A stretch of DNA of 64,000 bases from Flavobacteriaceae bacterium (GCA_021151665.1 JAGKWW010000007.1:11950-75949); one strand, 5' to 3'. Shown: positions 16,543 to 25,838, counted from the first letter of the stretch. The notes: generated by a model from the sequence alone, not told the origin. A program made the numbers and translations.

Positions 16543-18249
16543 TTACCTTTTTTTAGTCGTAATTATTATGCTGTCATTCTGCGCCTTCACCCTTACATCT
16601 ACATTGTCTTCGTCGCTCCTTATATGCATTGTAGCACTGCTGTCGTTCTCATCGATGCTACCGTTTTCATTTTCTTTTGCCGCGCAGTTAAGGCACTCCA
16701 TTTTGTTTTTGCCCATACGGTATACATAATTGTCACCGTCAAACCACAGGTCGAAGAAATCATTATCAGTGTTGTCATAATCCCGCACGCTCATGTCCGG
16801 CTTCAGGTTTACGCCTTCGGGCAGGTAAAGGTAAAGCTCTACCTTTTGCTTACGGAATTTGTTTTCGGACCCGGTAATGAGATAATTGTCTAAAATTAAG
16901 TTATTTCCCTCAATCTTAACATTATAATTTATTTTTTCTGCACGTTTGCGCGCTTCAGAGATAGAGCGGCCGTTAGAAAGTTTTTCGATTTGTAGGAAAG
17001 GAATTGCTTCTTCGGTCTTCATAAGGTACAGGGTAACATCGTTAGAATAGATCACGTCATTGCCGTTTTCATCCTGGGTTAGCCTGAAGCTGGTAGTAGC
17101 GTGTACCGACTTATCATAAAAATCATTGTAGCGGAAACGAACATTTAATGTATCGCCGGGTGCAGCGGCTATTTCCTGCTTGCTGAACACTTTTCCTTCG
17201 GAGGTTACCTCAGAGGCTTCATTCAGCCCGATGTATATTATCCCACCCAACGATGCCAGCCAAAGTACCAGAAGCGTGTAACGTGCCAGCGCACCGATAG
17301 GGCGGAGGTTTTCTACCAGTATCTTCAGGCCGAGCATAAACACTGCAAAAAGCGGGATGCCGATTGCGAAAAGGCCGCACAGGGCTACAATCCATACCGG
17401 TGTGCCAGAGTAGTTGATGCCATCCATGTACGGGTACCATCCGGCCTGGCCATTGGCAGCAGAGAAGATCATCACGAAGAATGCGATGATAACGCCTGCA
17501 AGAGAAATGGCACTGAATATCGTCATCAGGGCGCCTATTACTTTAGCAAATCCTTTGAATATTGCCATAAAAACGCTTGCTGCACCATCTCCGGTGCGCT
17601 TTGCAGCCACACCGATCTTGTTATAGTCTACGCTTTGTATCTTGTCGCCCAGCATCTGGAATTCCTCACGTACCTTCCGCTCAATGTTTGAAATGTTGAT
17701 CGGTTCCCCGGTCATTTCAAGCTTTTCGGTTGTAGTTATCGCTTTCGGGATTAGTATCCATAACAATATGTAGATGAACAGGCTGGTTCCGAAGGAAACG
17801 AAAAGCGATATCACGAAGATAATCCTTATCCAAAGCGGGTCGATGCGGAAGTAGTGTGCAAGGCCTGCGCACACGCCGCTGATCATGCCCGTTTCGCCAT
17901 CGCGGTAAAATTTCTTTGAAGCGCCATAAGCGGTGTTATAATACGTACCCGATGCTGTTGCTGTATTTCCGGCAGGTGCGCCTTCTTCATCAATGCGGTA
18001 ATCTTCGGGCTGGCCCATTACCGCTATCACGTCTTCTACTTCGCGTATGCTTACTACCTGTTTGTCATTTTTAAGCTTCTCGCCAAGCAATTCGGCAATT
18101 CGGCCTTCAATGTCATTCATGATCTCGTCTTTGCCATCGGGTGAAAGCGAGCGCCTTATGGCATCAAAATACCGGTTGAGCTTTTGGTAGGCATCTTCAT
18201 CGATGTGGAAAAAGAAACCTCCTAAATTAATGCTTACTGTCTTGTTCAT
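16543..18249 (-). CDS. PspC domain-containing membrane protein
   Basis: A 568-residue protein. The N-terminal 80 residues (MNKTVSINLGGFFFHIDEDA) form the PspC-associated domain. A PspC domain follows at about 108-170 (GMISGVCAGLAHYFRIDPLW), then several membrane segments between about 230 and 350 and a large C-terminal extracytoplasmic part. The domain order matches the bacteroidotal PspC family linked to envelope stress. The gene begins 2 bp after the PadR stop and is followed by a GIN lipoprotein, so the three form one operon, with PadR probably controlling it. No pspA is visible. Confidence 0.9.
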   Translation of the reverse strand: MNKTVSINLGGFFFHIDEDAYQKLNRYFDAIRRSLSPDGKDEIMNDIEGRIAELLGEKLKNDKQVVSIREVEDVIAVMGQPEDYRIDEEGAPAGNTATASGTYYNTAYGASKKFYRDGETGMISGVCAGLAHYFRIDPLWIRIIFVISLFVSFGTSLFIYILLWILIPKAITTTEKLEMTGEPINISNIERKVREEFQMLGDKIQSVDYNKIGVAAKRTGDGAASVFMAIFKGFAKVIGALMTIFSAISLAGVIIAFFVMIFSAANGQAGWYPYMDGINYSGTPVWIVALCGLFAIGIPLFAVFMLGLKILVENLRPIGALARYTLLVLWLASLGGIIYIGLNEASEVTSEGKVFSKQEIAAAPGDTLNVRFRYNDFYDKSVHATTSFRLTQDENGNDVIYSNDVTLYLMKTEEAIPFLQIEKLSNGRSISEARKRAEKINYNVKIEGNNLILDNYLITGSENKFRKQKVELYLYLPEGVNLKPDMSVRDYDNTDNDFFDLWFDGDNYVYRMGKNKMECLNCAAKENENGSIDENDSSATMHIRSDEDNVDVRVKAQNDSIIITTKKR

Positions 18250-18251
18250 GG

Positions 18252-18584
18252 CTAAATGTTTTGGCTGGTTATGGTATTTACAGCGTTATATAATTCTGTC
18301 CAGGTAGTGTTTAGTTCTTTTAAAAATTCTTTGCCCTCGTCGGTCAGGCCATAGTATTTGCGGGGCGGGCCCGAGGTGCTCTCTTCCCAGCGGTAGTTGA
18401 GCAGGCCATCATTTTTCAGTCTTGTCAGCAGCGGGTACACCGTACCTTCCACAACAAGCAGCTTCGCGTTTTTAAGGGTGTCGAGTATTTCGCTGGTGTA
18501 GGCATCTTTTTCGCGTAGTACCGAAAGGATGCAGAACTCCAGGATTCCCTTACGCATCTGCGCCTTGGTGTTCTCTATATTCAT
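18252..18584 (-). CDS. PadR family transcriptional regulator
   Basis: A 110-residue winged-helix repressor. The signature VVEGTVYPLLTRLKNDGLL and the wing residues SGPPRKYYGLTDEGKEFL are visible. It is a small PadR (subfamily 2 size) that usually represses its own operon and a linked membrane or efflux gene. The gene ends 2 bp before the PspC start, so it is the first gene of the operon PadR-PspC-GIN. The inducing signal is unknown; envelope stress is a reasonable inference from context. Confidence 0.93.
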   Translation of the reverse strand: MNIENTKAQMRKGILEFCILSVLREKDAYTSEILDTLKNAKLLVVEGTVYPLLTRLKNDGLLNYRWEESTSGPPRKYYGLTDEGKEFLKELNTTWTELYNAVNTITSQNI

Positions 18585-18634
18585 AGGCTTATGTTTTAAT
18601 ATCTGTCATTTGTTCTTACGTATCGTTACAATAT

Positions 18635-19366
18635 TTAGCGGCGTCTTACTGCATAAGAGTTTTCCGCAACGGTTATTTTATCGGGTGTGCCGTAGTAGGT
18701 TATAGCCGAGCTCTCGTCTGCATCTGCCTTTACCGCGTCTTTTATATTGATGAGTACTGCTGAGGCATTTTTTGCTACAATCCCCGCTTTAGCCGCGCAG
18801 AATTTACCTGCCAGCAATGTGGCGCCACTACAGTAAATATCAGCGTCTGCAGCGTTGCCTTCAAGTTTTACAGTTGAAGCCCCTGTAATATCGCCATTAA
18901 ACTTATGTGCCGTTATTGCTGCTTTTGCTACTGCGCCGGTGCGTGCATCAAGGCTGCAGGTTCCGGTACAGTTAACAGATCCTTCCAGAACGCCGCCTGT
19001 AGCGAGTGTTATTTTCAGGTCTTTCGCTTCCAGCTTGCCAACAATGTTGAGTTTTGCACCTGTGCCGATAGTAATAGCCGAAAGGCTTTTTTGGGTAATA
19101 TAAACTTTCGCGCCTTTGGCATCGCCATGGTCTTTGGCGTAAATTTTCAGTTCGCTGCCATAACAGTCGGTTACCAGGTCGCTTTTTACGTTGGCGTCTT
19201 TGTACTCAATAGTTACGCTTTCCACAGGCCCCTGGGTGTACTGCACCTCGATGCCATTCTGTACATTGACTGAAGTGAATCCGTTAATGGCCCTTGTTTC
19301 GGTTTTTTGGGCTGATGCCGTAGCGCAACCGAGCGTCAGCGTGGCAAATAAGATCATTGTTTTCAT
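18635..19366 (-). CDS. Head GIN domain (DUF2807) exported protein
   Basis: A 243-residue exported protein. The signal peptide ends at CATASAQ, and the mature protein starts with NGFTSVNVQNGIEVQYTQGP, the GIN-family pattern, followed by a beta-helical region rich in small residues. It is the third DUF2807 paralogue in this region. The 50-bp gap before PadR contains no clear terminator, so it may be transcribed through into the PadR operon. The leader upstream holds a short TGATTGA tandem repeat. Confidence 0.85.
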   Translation of the reverse strand: MKTMILFATLTLGCATASAQKTETRAINGFTSVNVQNGIEVQYTQGPVESVTIEYKDANVKSDLVTDCYGSELKIYAKDHGDAKGAKVYITQKSLSAITIGTGAKLNIVGKLEAKDLKITLATGGVLEGSVNCTGTCSLDARTGAVAKAAITAHKFNGDITGASTVKLEGNAADADIYCSGATLLAGKFCAAKAGIVAKNASAVLINIKDAVKADADESSAITYYGTPDKITVAENSYAVRRR

Positions 19367-19380
19367 GTTACTGTCCGTTT

Positions 19381-19413
19381 TTGATTGATGATTGATGATT
19401 GATGATGATTGAA
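19381..19413. repeat. Short tandem repeat (GATGATT-type units)
   Basis: About four and a half 7-bp units of GATTGAT/GATGATT lie directly upstream of the GIN start at 19366. Units of this kind can vary in number by replication slippage. Confidence 0.6.
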
Positions 19414-19416
19414 CTC

Positions 19417-19869
19417 CTATTTAATAAAATTGATTGTGAGCGGGTATTTGTAAACTTCACCATTGCTGTTGCGTACGGCGGCATAGATGAGCAGAAAAAA
19501 TTCAAGGATTTTGATAGCGGCGATTAAGAATGTTGCAACCGCTGCTACTACGACAATCCCAGTAAGCTCTCCGGTTGAGAATTTCTCGATGATCCAGTCG
19601 CAGTCGTTTATCAGCATAAAGCTAACATTGTTAAAAATAGCATACAATAATACAGGTACTGTAATTACAAGCAGCGAAAACGAGTACACAAACAGGCTCA
19701 GCTGAAAATTGATCAATTGCTTACCGTTAGCATCTACAAATGCCGACTCTTTTTTCTTCATGCTCCAGATTAGTGTAGGGAAGATGAAATTTCCGAGCGG
19801 GAAAAAGTACTGACTCATTGCGCTTAGCTGCATCAGTGTGGCGGTGTTCTTTTCGGTTATAGTTTCCAT
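19417..19869 (-). CDS. DUF4870 domain membrane protein
   Basis: A 150-residue protein with three to four membrane segments and the DUF4870 pattern: LSQYFFPLGNFIFPTLIW near the N terminus, then VDANGKQLINFQLS, where the conserved GKQ.INFQ motif is seen. The family has no known biochemical function. It is on the same strand as the GIN gene, 50 bp downstream, and may be the first gene of the region's envelope cluster. Confidence 0.85.
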   Translation of the reverse strand: METITEKNTATLMQLSAMSQYFFPLGNFIFPTLIWSMKKKESAFVDANGKQLINFQLSLFVYSFSLLVITVPVLLYAIFNNVSFMLINDCDWIIEKFSTGELTGIVVVAAVATFLIAAIKILEFFLLIYAAVRNSNGEVYKYPLTINFIK

Positions 19870-20027
19870 AGTAGGTGGGTATGTCTATTAATATTCTATG
19901 CAAATATACATCCTTAAAAAGGTAGTGTGCAATACAAAGTAGTATAATTTAACAAAAAATTAACAAATGCAAATAAATTGTAGGAATGCATAGTAATTCG
20001 TATTTTAGCCTGAAAACCAGCATTCAA

Positions 20028-20495
20028 ATGGAATTTACCCCTTCAAAGCTTAATACGTTTCTTTTAGTTAAACTTCCTTCAGCATTTTTATGTGGAGTTC
20101 GGGTTAGGGAGATTTCTCCCGAAAAATGTATAGCAACAGTAAGGCACCGATGGATAAGCCAGAACCCTTTTAACTCTATGTATTTTGCAGTACAGGCAAT
20201 GGCGGCTGAGCTTACCACCGGCGCGCTGATGATGTATGCCATCAGGGATAGCCGGAAAAACATTTCGATGCTGGTAGCTAATAACCGTAGCACATTCACT
20301 AAAAAGGCCCGGGGCAAGATTACATTTACATGCGATCAGGGGTTGTTGGTGCGGCAGGCGGTAGAGGCCGCTGTTTCCACGGGAGCTGGGCAGACCATCT
20401 GGCTAACCTCGGTTGGCGTAGATGAAGCCGGCGATAAGGTAAGCGAGATGTCGTTTGAATGGACCATAAAGCTGAAGGGCTCCGCTAAACAATAG
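20028..20495 (+). CDS. DUF4442 hotdog-fold protein
   Basis: A 155-residue protein starting at the ATG at 20028. It matches DUF4442, a hotdog-fold family related to acyl-CoA thioesterases (PaaI/YiiD-like). Visible patterns include NPFNSMYFAVQAMAAELTTG and KKARGKITFTC. No catalytic residue can be named with confidence. It lies in a divergent arrangement with the DUF4870 gene across a 158-bp gap. A role in acyl-CoA or lipid turnover is inferred from the fold only. Confidence 0.8.
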   Translation: MEFTPSKLNTFLLVKLPSAFLCGVRVREISPEKCIATVRHRWISQNPFNSMYFAVQAMAAELTTGALMMYAIRDSRKNISMLVANNRSTFTKKARGKITFTCDQGLLVRQAVEAAVSTGAGQTIWLTSVGVDEAGDKVSEMSFEWTIKLKGSAKQ

Positions 20496-20548
20496 TTAAT
20501 CATGTTGCCCATATTTATATAATCGGTACTTTTATCAAAAGCCCTTTC

Positions 20549-21454
20549 ATGAAAGTACTTATTACCGGCGCTACCGGACTTGTAGGCAGTGCACTCACCA
20601 GGCTGCTGCAAGACAACGGATTTTTTGTGAATTACCTGAGCACATCCCGCAACAAGCTAAAGGATGAAGCCCTTCATAAGGGCTACTACTGGAATCCTGA
20701 CCAGGGTATCATTGATAAAGATTGTATTGATGGTGTGGAGGCGATATTCCACCTTGCAGGGGCATCAATTTCTAAACGGTGGACTAAAAGCTACAAAGAA
20801 GAAATACTGAATAGCCGTGTTGGCACCGCCGATCTTTTACGTAAGCTTTTAAGTGAGCAACCTCATACTGTACATCATTTCATTTCGGCGTCTGCAATCG
20901 GCATTTATCCGGATAGCCTTACGGCAATTTACTCTGAAGATTCTCAAGGTGTAGACAATTCATTTCTCGGGGAAGTTGTTATGAAATGGGAAGCGGCCGT
21001 AGATAACTTCGAAACCCTGGGCATTAAATTGGCTAAAGTCAGGACAGGATTGGTCCTTTCCGGAAATGGCGGCGCTCTGGCCGAAATGGTTAAGCCCATA
21101 AAGCTGGGCATTGGGTCGGCCTATGGTTCAGGGATGCAAATGCAATCGTGGATTCATGCAGATGACCTTGCCCGCATTTATTATTTTATCCTTGAAAACG
21201 AATTGGAGGGAATATATAATGGTGTTGCCCCGCATCCTGTAAATAATTATGAGCTTATCAAAGCAATTGCGAAGGTTCTGGATAAGCCCTTTTTCATGCC
21301 AAATGTTCCGCGCTTTTTTATGAAACTAGTACTTGGCGAAATGCACATGCTGCTGTTTACCAGCCAGAATGTTAGTGCACGCAAGATTGTGAGCGAAGGC
21401 TTCCAGTTTCAATACCTTTCGTTAGAAAAAGCACTGACCGAGGCATTAAAATAA
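20549..21454 (+). CDS. TIGR01777 family (YfcH-like) NAD(P)-dependent epimerase
   Basis: A 301-residue extended short-chain dehydrogenase. The N-terminal nucleotide-binding GATGLVGSAL is followed by AIFHLAGASISKRWTKSYK, the segment SASAIGIYPD in place of a standard YxxxK, and a C-terminal DUF1731 region. The family (SDR39U1/YfcH) has no settled physiological substrate. It is 53 bp downstream of the DUF4442 gene on the same strand, and the two may be co-transcribed. Confidence 0.9.
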   Translation: MKVLITGATGLVGSALTRLLQDNGFFVNYLSTSRNKLKDEALHKGYYWNPDQGIIDKDCIDGVEAIFHLAGASISKRWTKSYKEEILNSRVGTADLLRKLLSEQPHTVHHFISASAIGIYPDSLTAIYSEDSQGVDNSFLGEVVMKWEAAVDNFETLGIKLAKVRTGLVLSGNGGALAEMVKPIKLGIGSAYGSGMQMQSWIHADDLARIYYFILENELEGIYNGVAPHPVNNYELIKAIAKVLDKPFFMPNVPRFFMKLVLGEMHMLLFTSQNVSARKIVSEGFQFQYLSLEKALTEALK

Positions 21455-21530
21455 CGGAAGGATTTGCCCTCTCTTTACCCGGCTTTTGTACAAAGGCTCC
21501 AAATTCCTCATACATTTACCTGGTGACAAT

Positions 21531-21562
21531 TTGACATTTTACCACATTTGGCAATACATTTG
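21531..21562 (+). promoter_or_regulatory. Promoter of grpE-dnaJ
   Basis: TTG at 21531-21533, 21-bp spacer, TACATTTG at 21555-21562. The match to the vegetative Bacteroidota consensus is strong. I saw no CIRCE element, so heat control, if any, is by another means. Confidence 0.75.
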
Positions 21563-21588
21563 CAATCCGTCAGCAGGAAATAAATACT

Positions 21589-22176
21589 ATGTTCAAGAAA
21601 ATATTTAAAGATATGAGCCAGGAAAATCAGGACAAAGCAGAAAAAGATGTACTTAACGAAGAAACGGTAAACGAAGGCGCAGCGCCCGAAACTGCCGAAC
21701 AAGGGATACCATCTGCCGAAGATCTTTCTGCCGAGGATAAGATGAAAGAGGAACTCGCAAAAGAAAAAGATAAGTTCCTCAGGCTTTTTGCAGAGTTTGA
21801 GAATTATAAGAAGCGTACTACCAAAGAGCGCCTTGAGCTTTTTAAAACTGCCAATCAGGAAGTGCTGGTTGCTATGCTCCCCGTTCTTGATGATTTTGAC
21901 CGCGCTATGGCCCAGATTGCTAAAACCGAAGACGAAGCGCTGTTGAAAGGCGTAGAGCTTATACATAATAAGTTTAAAGATACCCTTGTAGCAAAAGGCC
22001 TTGAGCAGGTAGACCTGAAAGCCGGCGACGATTTTAATGCCGACTTTGCAGAGGCAATTACCCAGATACCGGCGCCAAGCGACGACCTGAAAGGAAAGAT
22101 TGTAGATGTGGTTGAAAAAGGGTACAAGCTGGGCGACAAGATCATCCGTTTCCCGAAAGTGGTAATAGGCAATTAA
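21589..22176 (+). CDS. grpE: Nucleotide exchange factor GrpE
   Basis: A 195-residue protein. An acidic, unstructured N-terminal third (about 1-60) leads into a long coiled coil (KDKFLRLFAEFENYKKRT) and the C-terminal beta domain (IRFPKVVIGN end), all standard for GrpE. It exchanges ADP for ATP on DnaK. Two starts are possible: 21589 (MFKKIFKDM) or 21613 (MSQENQ); the first is kept. It forms an operon with dnaJ, 30 bp downstream; dnaK is not in the window. Confidence 0.95.
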   Translation: MFKKIFKDMSQENQDKAEKDVLNEETVNEGAAPETAEQGIPSAEDLSAEDKMKEELAKEKDKFLRLFAEFENYKKRTTKERLELFKTANQEVLVAMLPVLDDFDRAMAQIAKTEDEALLKGVELIHNKFKDTLVAKGLEQVDLKAGDDFNADFAEAITQIPAPSDDLKGKIVDVVEKGYKLGDKIIRFPKVVIGN

Positions 22177-22206
22177 TAAACACCGGGCGATTGCCCTATA
22201 CGAGCG

Positions 22207-23334
22207 ATGAAAAAAGATTTTTACGAGATATTAGGTATCGATAAAAGCGCTACGGCAGAGCAGATAAAGAAGGCTTACCGTAAAAAAGCGATTGAATACC
22301 ATCCTGACAAAAACCCGGGCGATAAGCAGGCCGAAGAAAATTTCAAGGCCGCGGCAGAAGCGTATGAGGTGCTGAGCGACCCCGACAAAAAAGCCCGTTA
22401 TGACCAGTACGGCCACCAGGCCTTTGAAGGCGGCGGCGGCTTCCATGGCGGCGGGATGAATATGGATGACATCTTCAGCCAGTTTGGCGATATCTTCGGG
22501 AGCGCCTTTGGCGGTGGCTTCAGCGGAGGTTTCGGTGGCTTTGGCGGAGGTGCCGGCCAGCGCCGCATGAAAGGCAGCAACCTCCGTATCAAGGTGAAAA
22601 TGACTCTGGACGAGATTGCCAACGGTGTAGAGAAGAAAGTAAAAGTAAAACGCAAGATACAGGCTAAGGGAGTTTCGTATAAAACCTGCAGCACCTGTAA
22701 TGGTACCGGCCAGGTAATGAAGGTTACCAATACAATTCTGGGCCGTATGCAGACTGCCTCTACGTGCCACGTGTGCGGTGGTACAGGCCAGATACTGGAA
22801 AGCAAGCCGAACAATGCCGATGCGCAGGGTATGATCATGGAGGATGAAACCGTATCGATCAAAATACCGGCAGGGGTAGCCGATGGCATGCAGCTAAAGG
22901 TTTCTTCTAAAGGTAATGATGCTCCGGGCAGCAACAGCATTCCGGGAGACCTTATCGTGGTTATTGAGGAGGTGGAACACGATACGCTGAAGCGTGAAGG
23001 TGAAAACCTGCACATGGATCTTTACATAAGTGTCGCCGAAGCAGCATTGGGCACATCCAAAGACATTGATGCCGTAAATGGCAAAGTGCGCATTAAGCTG
23101 GAAGAAGGGATACAAAGCGGTAAGATACTGCGCCTCAAAGGTAAAGGGCTGCCGAGCATTAACAGTTACGGTAACGGCGACCTGCTGGTACATGTAAATG
23201 TATGGACACCTAAAAAACTCTCGAAAGAACAGCGCCAGTTCTTTGAAAATAATTTGGCCGACGAAAACTTTGTACCCAGGCCTGAAAAATCGGACAAATC
23301 TTTTTTTGAAAAAGTTAAAGATATGTTTTCGTAA
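22207..23334 (+). CDS. dnaJ: Chaperone DnaJ with reduced zinc finger
   Basis: A 375-residue DnaJ. The J domain has HPD at residues 32-34, followed by a Gly/Phe-rich stretch (about 70-125), a zinc-finger region and two C-terminal beta domains. Only two of the usual four CxxCxGxG repeats remain (CSTCNGTG and CHVCGGTG), leaving a single four-cysteine site. I believe this shortened finger is typical of flavobacterial DnaJ. It stimulates the DnaK ATPase and delivers unfolded clients. Operon with grpE; hairpin terminator after the stop. Confidence 0.96.
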   Translation: MKKDFYEILGIDKSATAEQIKKAYRKKAIEYHPDKNPGDKQAEENFKAAAEAYEVLSDPDKKARYDQYGHQAFEGGGGFHGGGMNMDDIFSQFGDIFGSAFGGGFSGGFGGFGGGAGQRRMKGSNLRIKVKMTLDEIANGVEKKVKVKRKIQAKGVSYKTCSTCNGTGQVMKVTNTILGRMQTASTCHVCGGTGQILESKPNNADAQGMIMEDETVSIKIPAGVADGMQLKVSSKGNDAPGSNSIPGDLIVVIEEVEHDTLKREGENLHMDLYISVAEAALGTSKDIDAVNGKVRIKLEEGIQSGKILRLKGKGLPSINSYGNGDLLVHVNVWTPKKLSKEQRQFFENNLADENFVPRPEKSDKSFFEKVKDMFS

Positions 23335-23362
23335 TTTAAGATAAATTTATATATTTGAAACT

Positions 23363-23378
23363 CACTAGTTAACTAGTG
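23363..23378. repeat. Perfect 16-bp palindrome
   Basis: CACTAGTT followed by its exact complement, AACTAGTG, 29 bp after the dnaJ stop and followed by a T-rich stretch. With no loop it is a poor hairpin; it may be a protein site or help form the terminator region. Confidence 0.5.
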
Positions 23379-23404
23379 GATTTTTCTTTTTCATAGCAAT
23401 TTTT

Positions 23405-23438
23405 CCCATCCTTTTCGCAAGTTGAGGGTGGGTTTTTT
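23405..23438 (+). terminator. Rho-independent terminator of grpE-dnaJ
   Basis: CCCATCC pairs with GGGTGGG (one G-U) across a 14-base loop, followed by TTTTTT. Confidence 0.8.
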
Positions 23439-23531
23439 ATTTTCTTCCGGTAACGCTTCTAAGGATGTAACATTTTTCGAAAGGTTGCGCCATATAAATC
23501 GTTATTTTTACCTACACAACAAATCATCTGA

Positions 23532-24458
23532 ATGAAACCAATTTTAGAAGTAAAGAACGTTGTAAAGCGCTACGGTTCGCACACCGCGCTGAACGGCGTT
23601 TCTCTGGAAATCCCGAAAGGAAGCATCTACGGGCTTTTGGGCCCTAACGGTGCCGGAAAAACTTCCCTTATCCGCATTATCAACCAGATCACTATGCCTG
23701 ATGAGGGCGAGGTGTGGCTGGATGGAGAGCGCCTTAACCCCTCACATATTTCGCACATAGGCTATATGCCCGAAGAGCGCGGGCTTTATAAGACCATGAA
23801 AGTGGGCGAGCAGGCACTTTACCTGGCACAGCTGAAAGGCCTTTCGAAGCAGGAAGCCAAAGAACAGCTTAAATACTGGTTTGAAAAACTCGAGATACAA
23901 GGCTGGTGGGACAAAAAAATCCAGGAACTTTCTAAAGGTATGGCGCAAAAGATCCAGTTTGTGGTAACGGTGCTGCACCGACCCAAGCTGCTGATACTTG
24001 ATGAGCCGTTCAGTGGGTTTGACCCAGTGAATGCTAACCTGATCAAAGATGAGATCATGGAACTTCGTGATAAGGGCACTACGGTCATATTTTCTACCCA
24101 CCGGATGGAAAGTGTTGAAGATATGTGCGACCACATTGCGCTCATCCACCAATCCAATAAATTGATAGAAGGGCAGCTGCATGACGTGAAGCGGCAATAC
24201 CGCAGCAATACGTTTGAGGTTGGCATTGCACCGCAGAATATTGAGGCATTCTTTGCATCGATGGCGGGCAGGTACACTACGCAGCAGGCCAACTTTAAAA
24301 CGCTGGATGATGAACTGAAGCTACAGGTAACATTGCCACAGGGAAGTACCCCACGCGAACTATTATCGCACCTTATGCAGTACGGCGATGTGACCTATTT
24401 TGTAGAGAAGATCCCGAGCGTAAACGATATTTTTATTCAAACCGTAAGCAAGAAATAA
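23532..24458 (+). CDS. ABC-2 type exporter ATP-binding protein
   Basis: A 308-residue ATPase of the NatA/YtrB class. Walker A is GPNGAGKT, the signature LSKGMAQKIQ is a degenerate LSGGQ, and Walker B is LLILDEPFSGFD. An extra C-terminal DUF4162 domain, typical of this exporter group, follows from about residue 220. It pairs with the permease that starts 2 bp after its stop; together they form an inner-membrane exporter. The substrate is unknown (Na+ or drug export is known for relatives). No clear promoter or regulator is adjacent. Confidence 0.92.
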   Translation: MKPILEVKNVVKRYGSHTALNGVSLEIPKGSIYGLLGPNGAGKTSLIRIINQITMPDEGEVWLDGERLNPSHISHIGYMPEERGLYKTMKVGEQALYLAQLKGLSKQEAKEQLKYWFEKLEIQGWWDKKIQELSKGMAQKIQFVVTVLHRPKLLILDEPFSGFDPVNANLIKDEIMELRDKGTTVIFSTHRMESVEDMCDHIALIHQSNKLIEGQLHDVKRQYRSNTFEVGIAPQNIEAFFASMAGRYTTQQANFKTLDDELKLQVTLPQGSTPRELLSHLMQYGDVTYFVEKIPSVNDIFIQTVSKK

Positions 24459-24459
24459 C

Positions 24460-25752
24460 ATGAGCCTGTCATTAATCATAAAAAGGGAATTCTACGCCAA
24501 AGTGCGTAATAAGTCGTTCATTATAATGACATTCCTAAGTCCGTTGCTTATAGTAGCCATGGCGTGCCTGATTGCTTACCTTACTAGCTTAAACAACAGC
24601 GAGCAGGTAGGCGTTGCGGTTTACGACCCCAACAATTACATTAAAAGCAGCCTGAAAAGTGATGAGCATACAAAGTTTATCGACCTCTCGGGAATGCCGG
24701 TTGATGCCGCCAAGAAAGAAGCCTCAGAAAAATATGAAGGCCTGATTTATGTGCCGAAGGTAGATACCCTTGCCAACCTTTCTTCAAATGTTGAGTATAT
24801 TACCAACGAATCGCCTAACCTTGATTTTGTTGGCGATATTGAAGATGTCATCAACGATAAGGTTACCCGCGGCAATCTTACCGCGATGGGGGTTGACTAC
24901 GATAAGATCGAAAAGGCCAAAGCCGATGCGAAAGTGCGCCTTAGCAAGTTCAGCGGCGAGGAAACGCATAAGGAAGCTAGCATTATCCGGATGATAATTG
25001 GTGCAATATCGGGTTATTTCATTATGATGTTTGTAATCATCTACGGCAATATGGTAATGCGCAGTGTTATTGAAGAAAAAACCAACCGTATTATCGAGAT
25101 CATTATTTCATCGGTGAAGCCGTTTAAACTGATGATGGGCAAGATCATTGGTACGTCAATGGCCGGTATCCTTCAGTTTGCGATCTGGACTATACTGGGC
25201 CTTACACTTTTCACGGTGCTAAGCTCTGTATTCCACGTAGAGGTGGGCGGGGCCGCAGGAGCGGTTCAGAAAACTGCCGCTTCATCCTCGCCGGACGAGA
25301 TCGCTCTATATATCGCAGAGTTTTGGAAACTCCCGCTTGCTACAATTATAATTTCGTTTGTCCTTTATTTCCTTGGTGGCTTCTTCTTATATAGCTCGAT
25401 TTACGCAGCTATCGGAGCCGCAGTAGACAGTGAAACGGACAGCCAGCAATTTCTCCTGCCTATCATCATGCCATTGATGCTGGGAGTGTATGTTGGTTTT
25501 TTCTCTGTAATCAGCGACCCGCACGGAACAGTCGCAACGGTATTCTCCATGATACCGCTTACTTCTCCTATCGTGATGCTGATGCGCATACCGTTTGGTG
25601 TACCGATGTGGCAGCTGGTGCTCTCGATGGCATTGCTGTTCGGTACTTTCTTCGGGGTGGTGTGGTTTGCCGCGAAAATCTACCGGATCGGTATCCTTAT
25701 GTATGGCAAAAAACCTACGTATAAGGAAATATTTAAGTGGCTGAAATACTAG
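24460..25752 (+). CDS. ABC-2 type exporter permease (NatB-like)
   Basis: A 430-residue permease with one N-terminal membrane segment (about 20-42), a large extracytoplasmic loop (about 45-175) and five C-terminal segments (about 180-410), the ABC2_membrane_3 / NatB layout. The motif EEKTNRIIEIIISSVKPFKL marks the start of the transmembrane half. It is adjacent (1 bp) to its ATPase. The stop is followed by three imperfect 14-bp direct repeats. Confidence 0.9.
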   Translation: MSLSLIIKREFYAKVRNKSFIIMTFLSPLLIVAMACLIAYLTSLNNSEQVGVAVYDPNNYIKSSLKSDEHTKFIDLSGMPVDAAKKEASEKYEGLIYVPKVDTLANLSSNVEYITNESPNLDFVGDIEDVINDKVTRGNLTAMGVDYDKIEKAKADAKVRLSKFSGEETHKEASIIRMIIGAISGYFIMMFVIIYGNMVMRSVIEEKTNRIIEIIISSVKPFKLMMGKIIGTSMAGILQFAIWTILGLTLFTVLSSVFHVEVGGAAGAVQKTAASSSPDEIALYIAEFWKLPLATIIISFVLYFLGGFFLYSSIYAAIGAAVDSETDSQQFLLPIIMPLMLGVYVGFFSVISDPHGTVATVFSMIPLTSPIVMLMRIPFGVPMWQLVLSMALLFGTFFGVVWFAAKIYRIGILMYGKKPTYKEIFKWLKY

Positions 25753-25754
25753 GC

Positions 25755-25797
25755 GTCCAAAGTCAAAAGTCCAGTGTCAAAAAGTCCAATGTCAAAA
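25755..25797. repeat. Three imperfect 14-15 bp tandem repeats
   Basis: GTCCAAAGTCAAAA, GTCCAGTGTCAAAAA and GTCCAATGTCAAAA follow each other directly after the permease stop codon. No function is evident. Confidence 0.65.
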
Positions 25798-25838
25798 CTC
25801 TAACAGTCTAAAAATCTACTAATCCAACAATTTAATAC

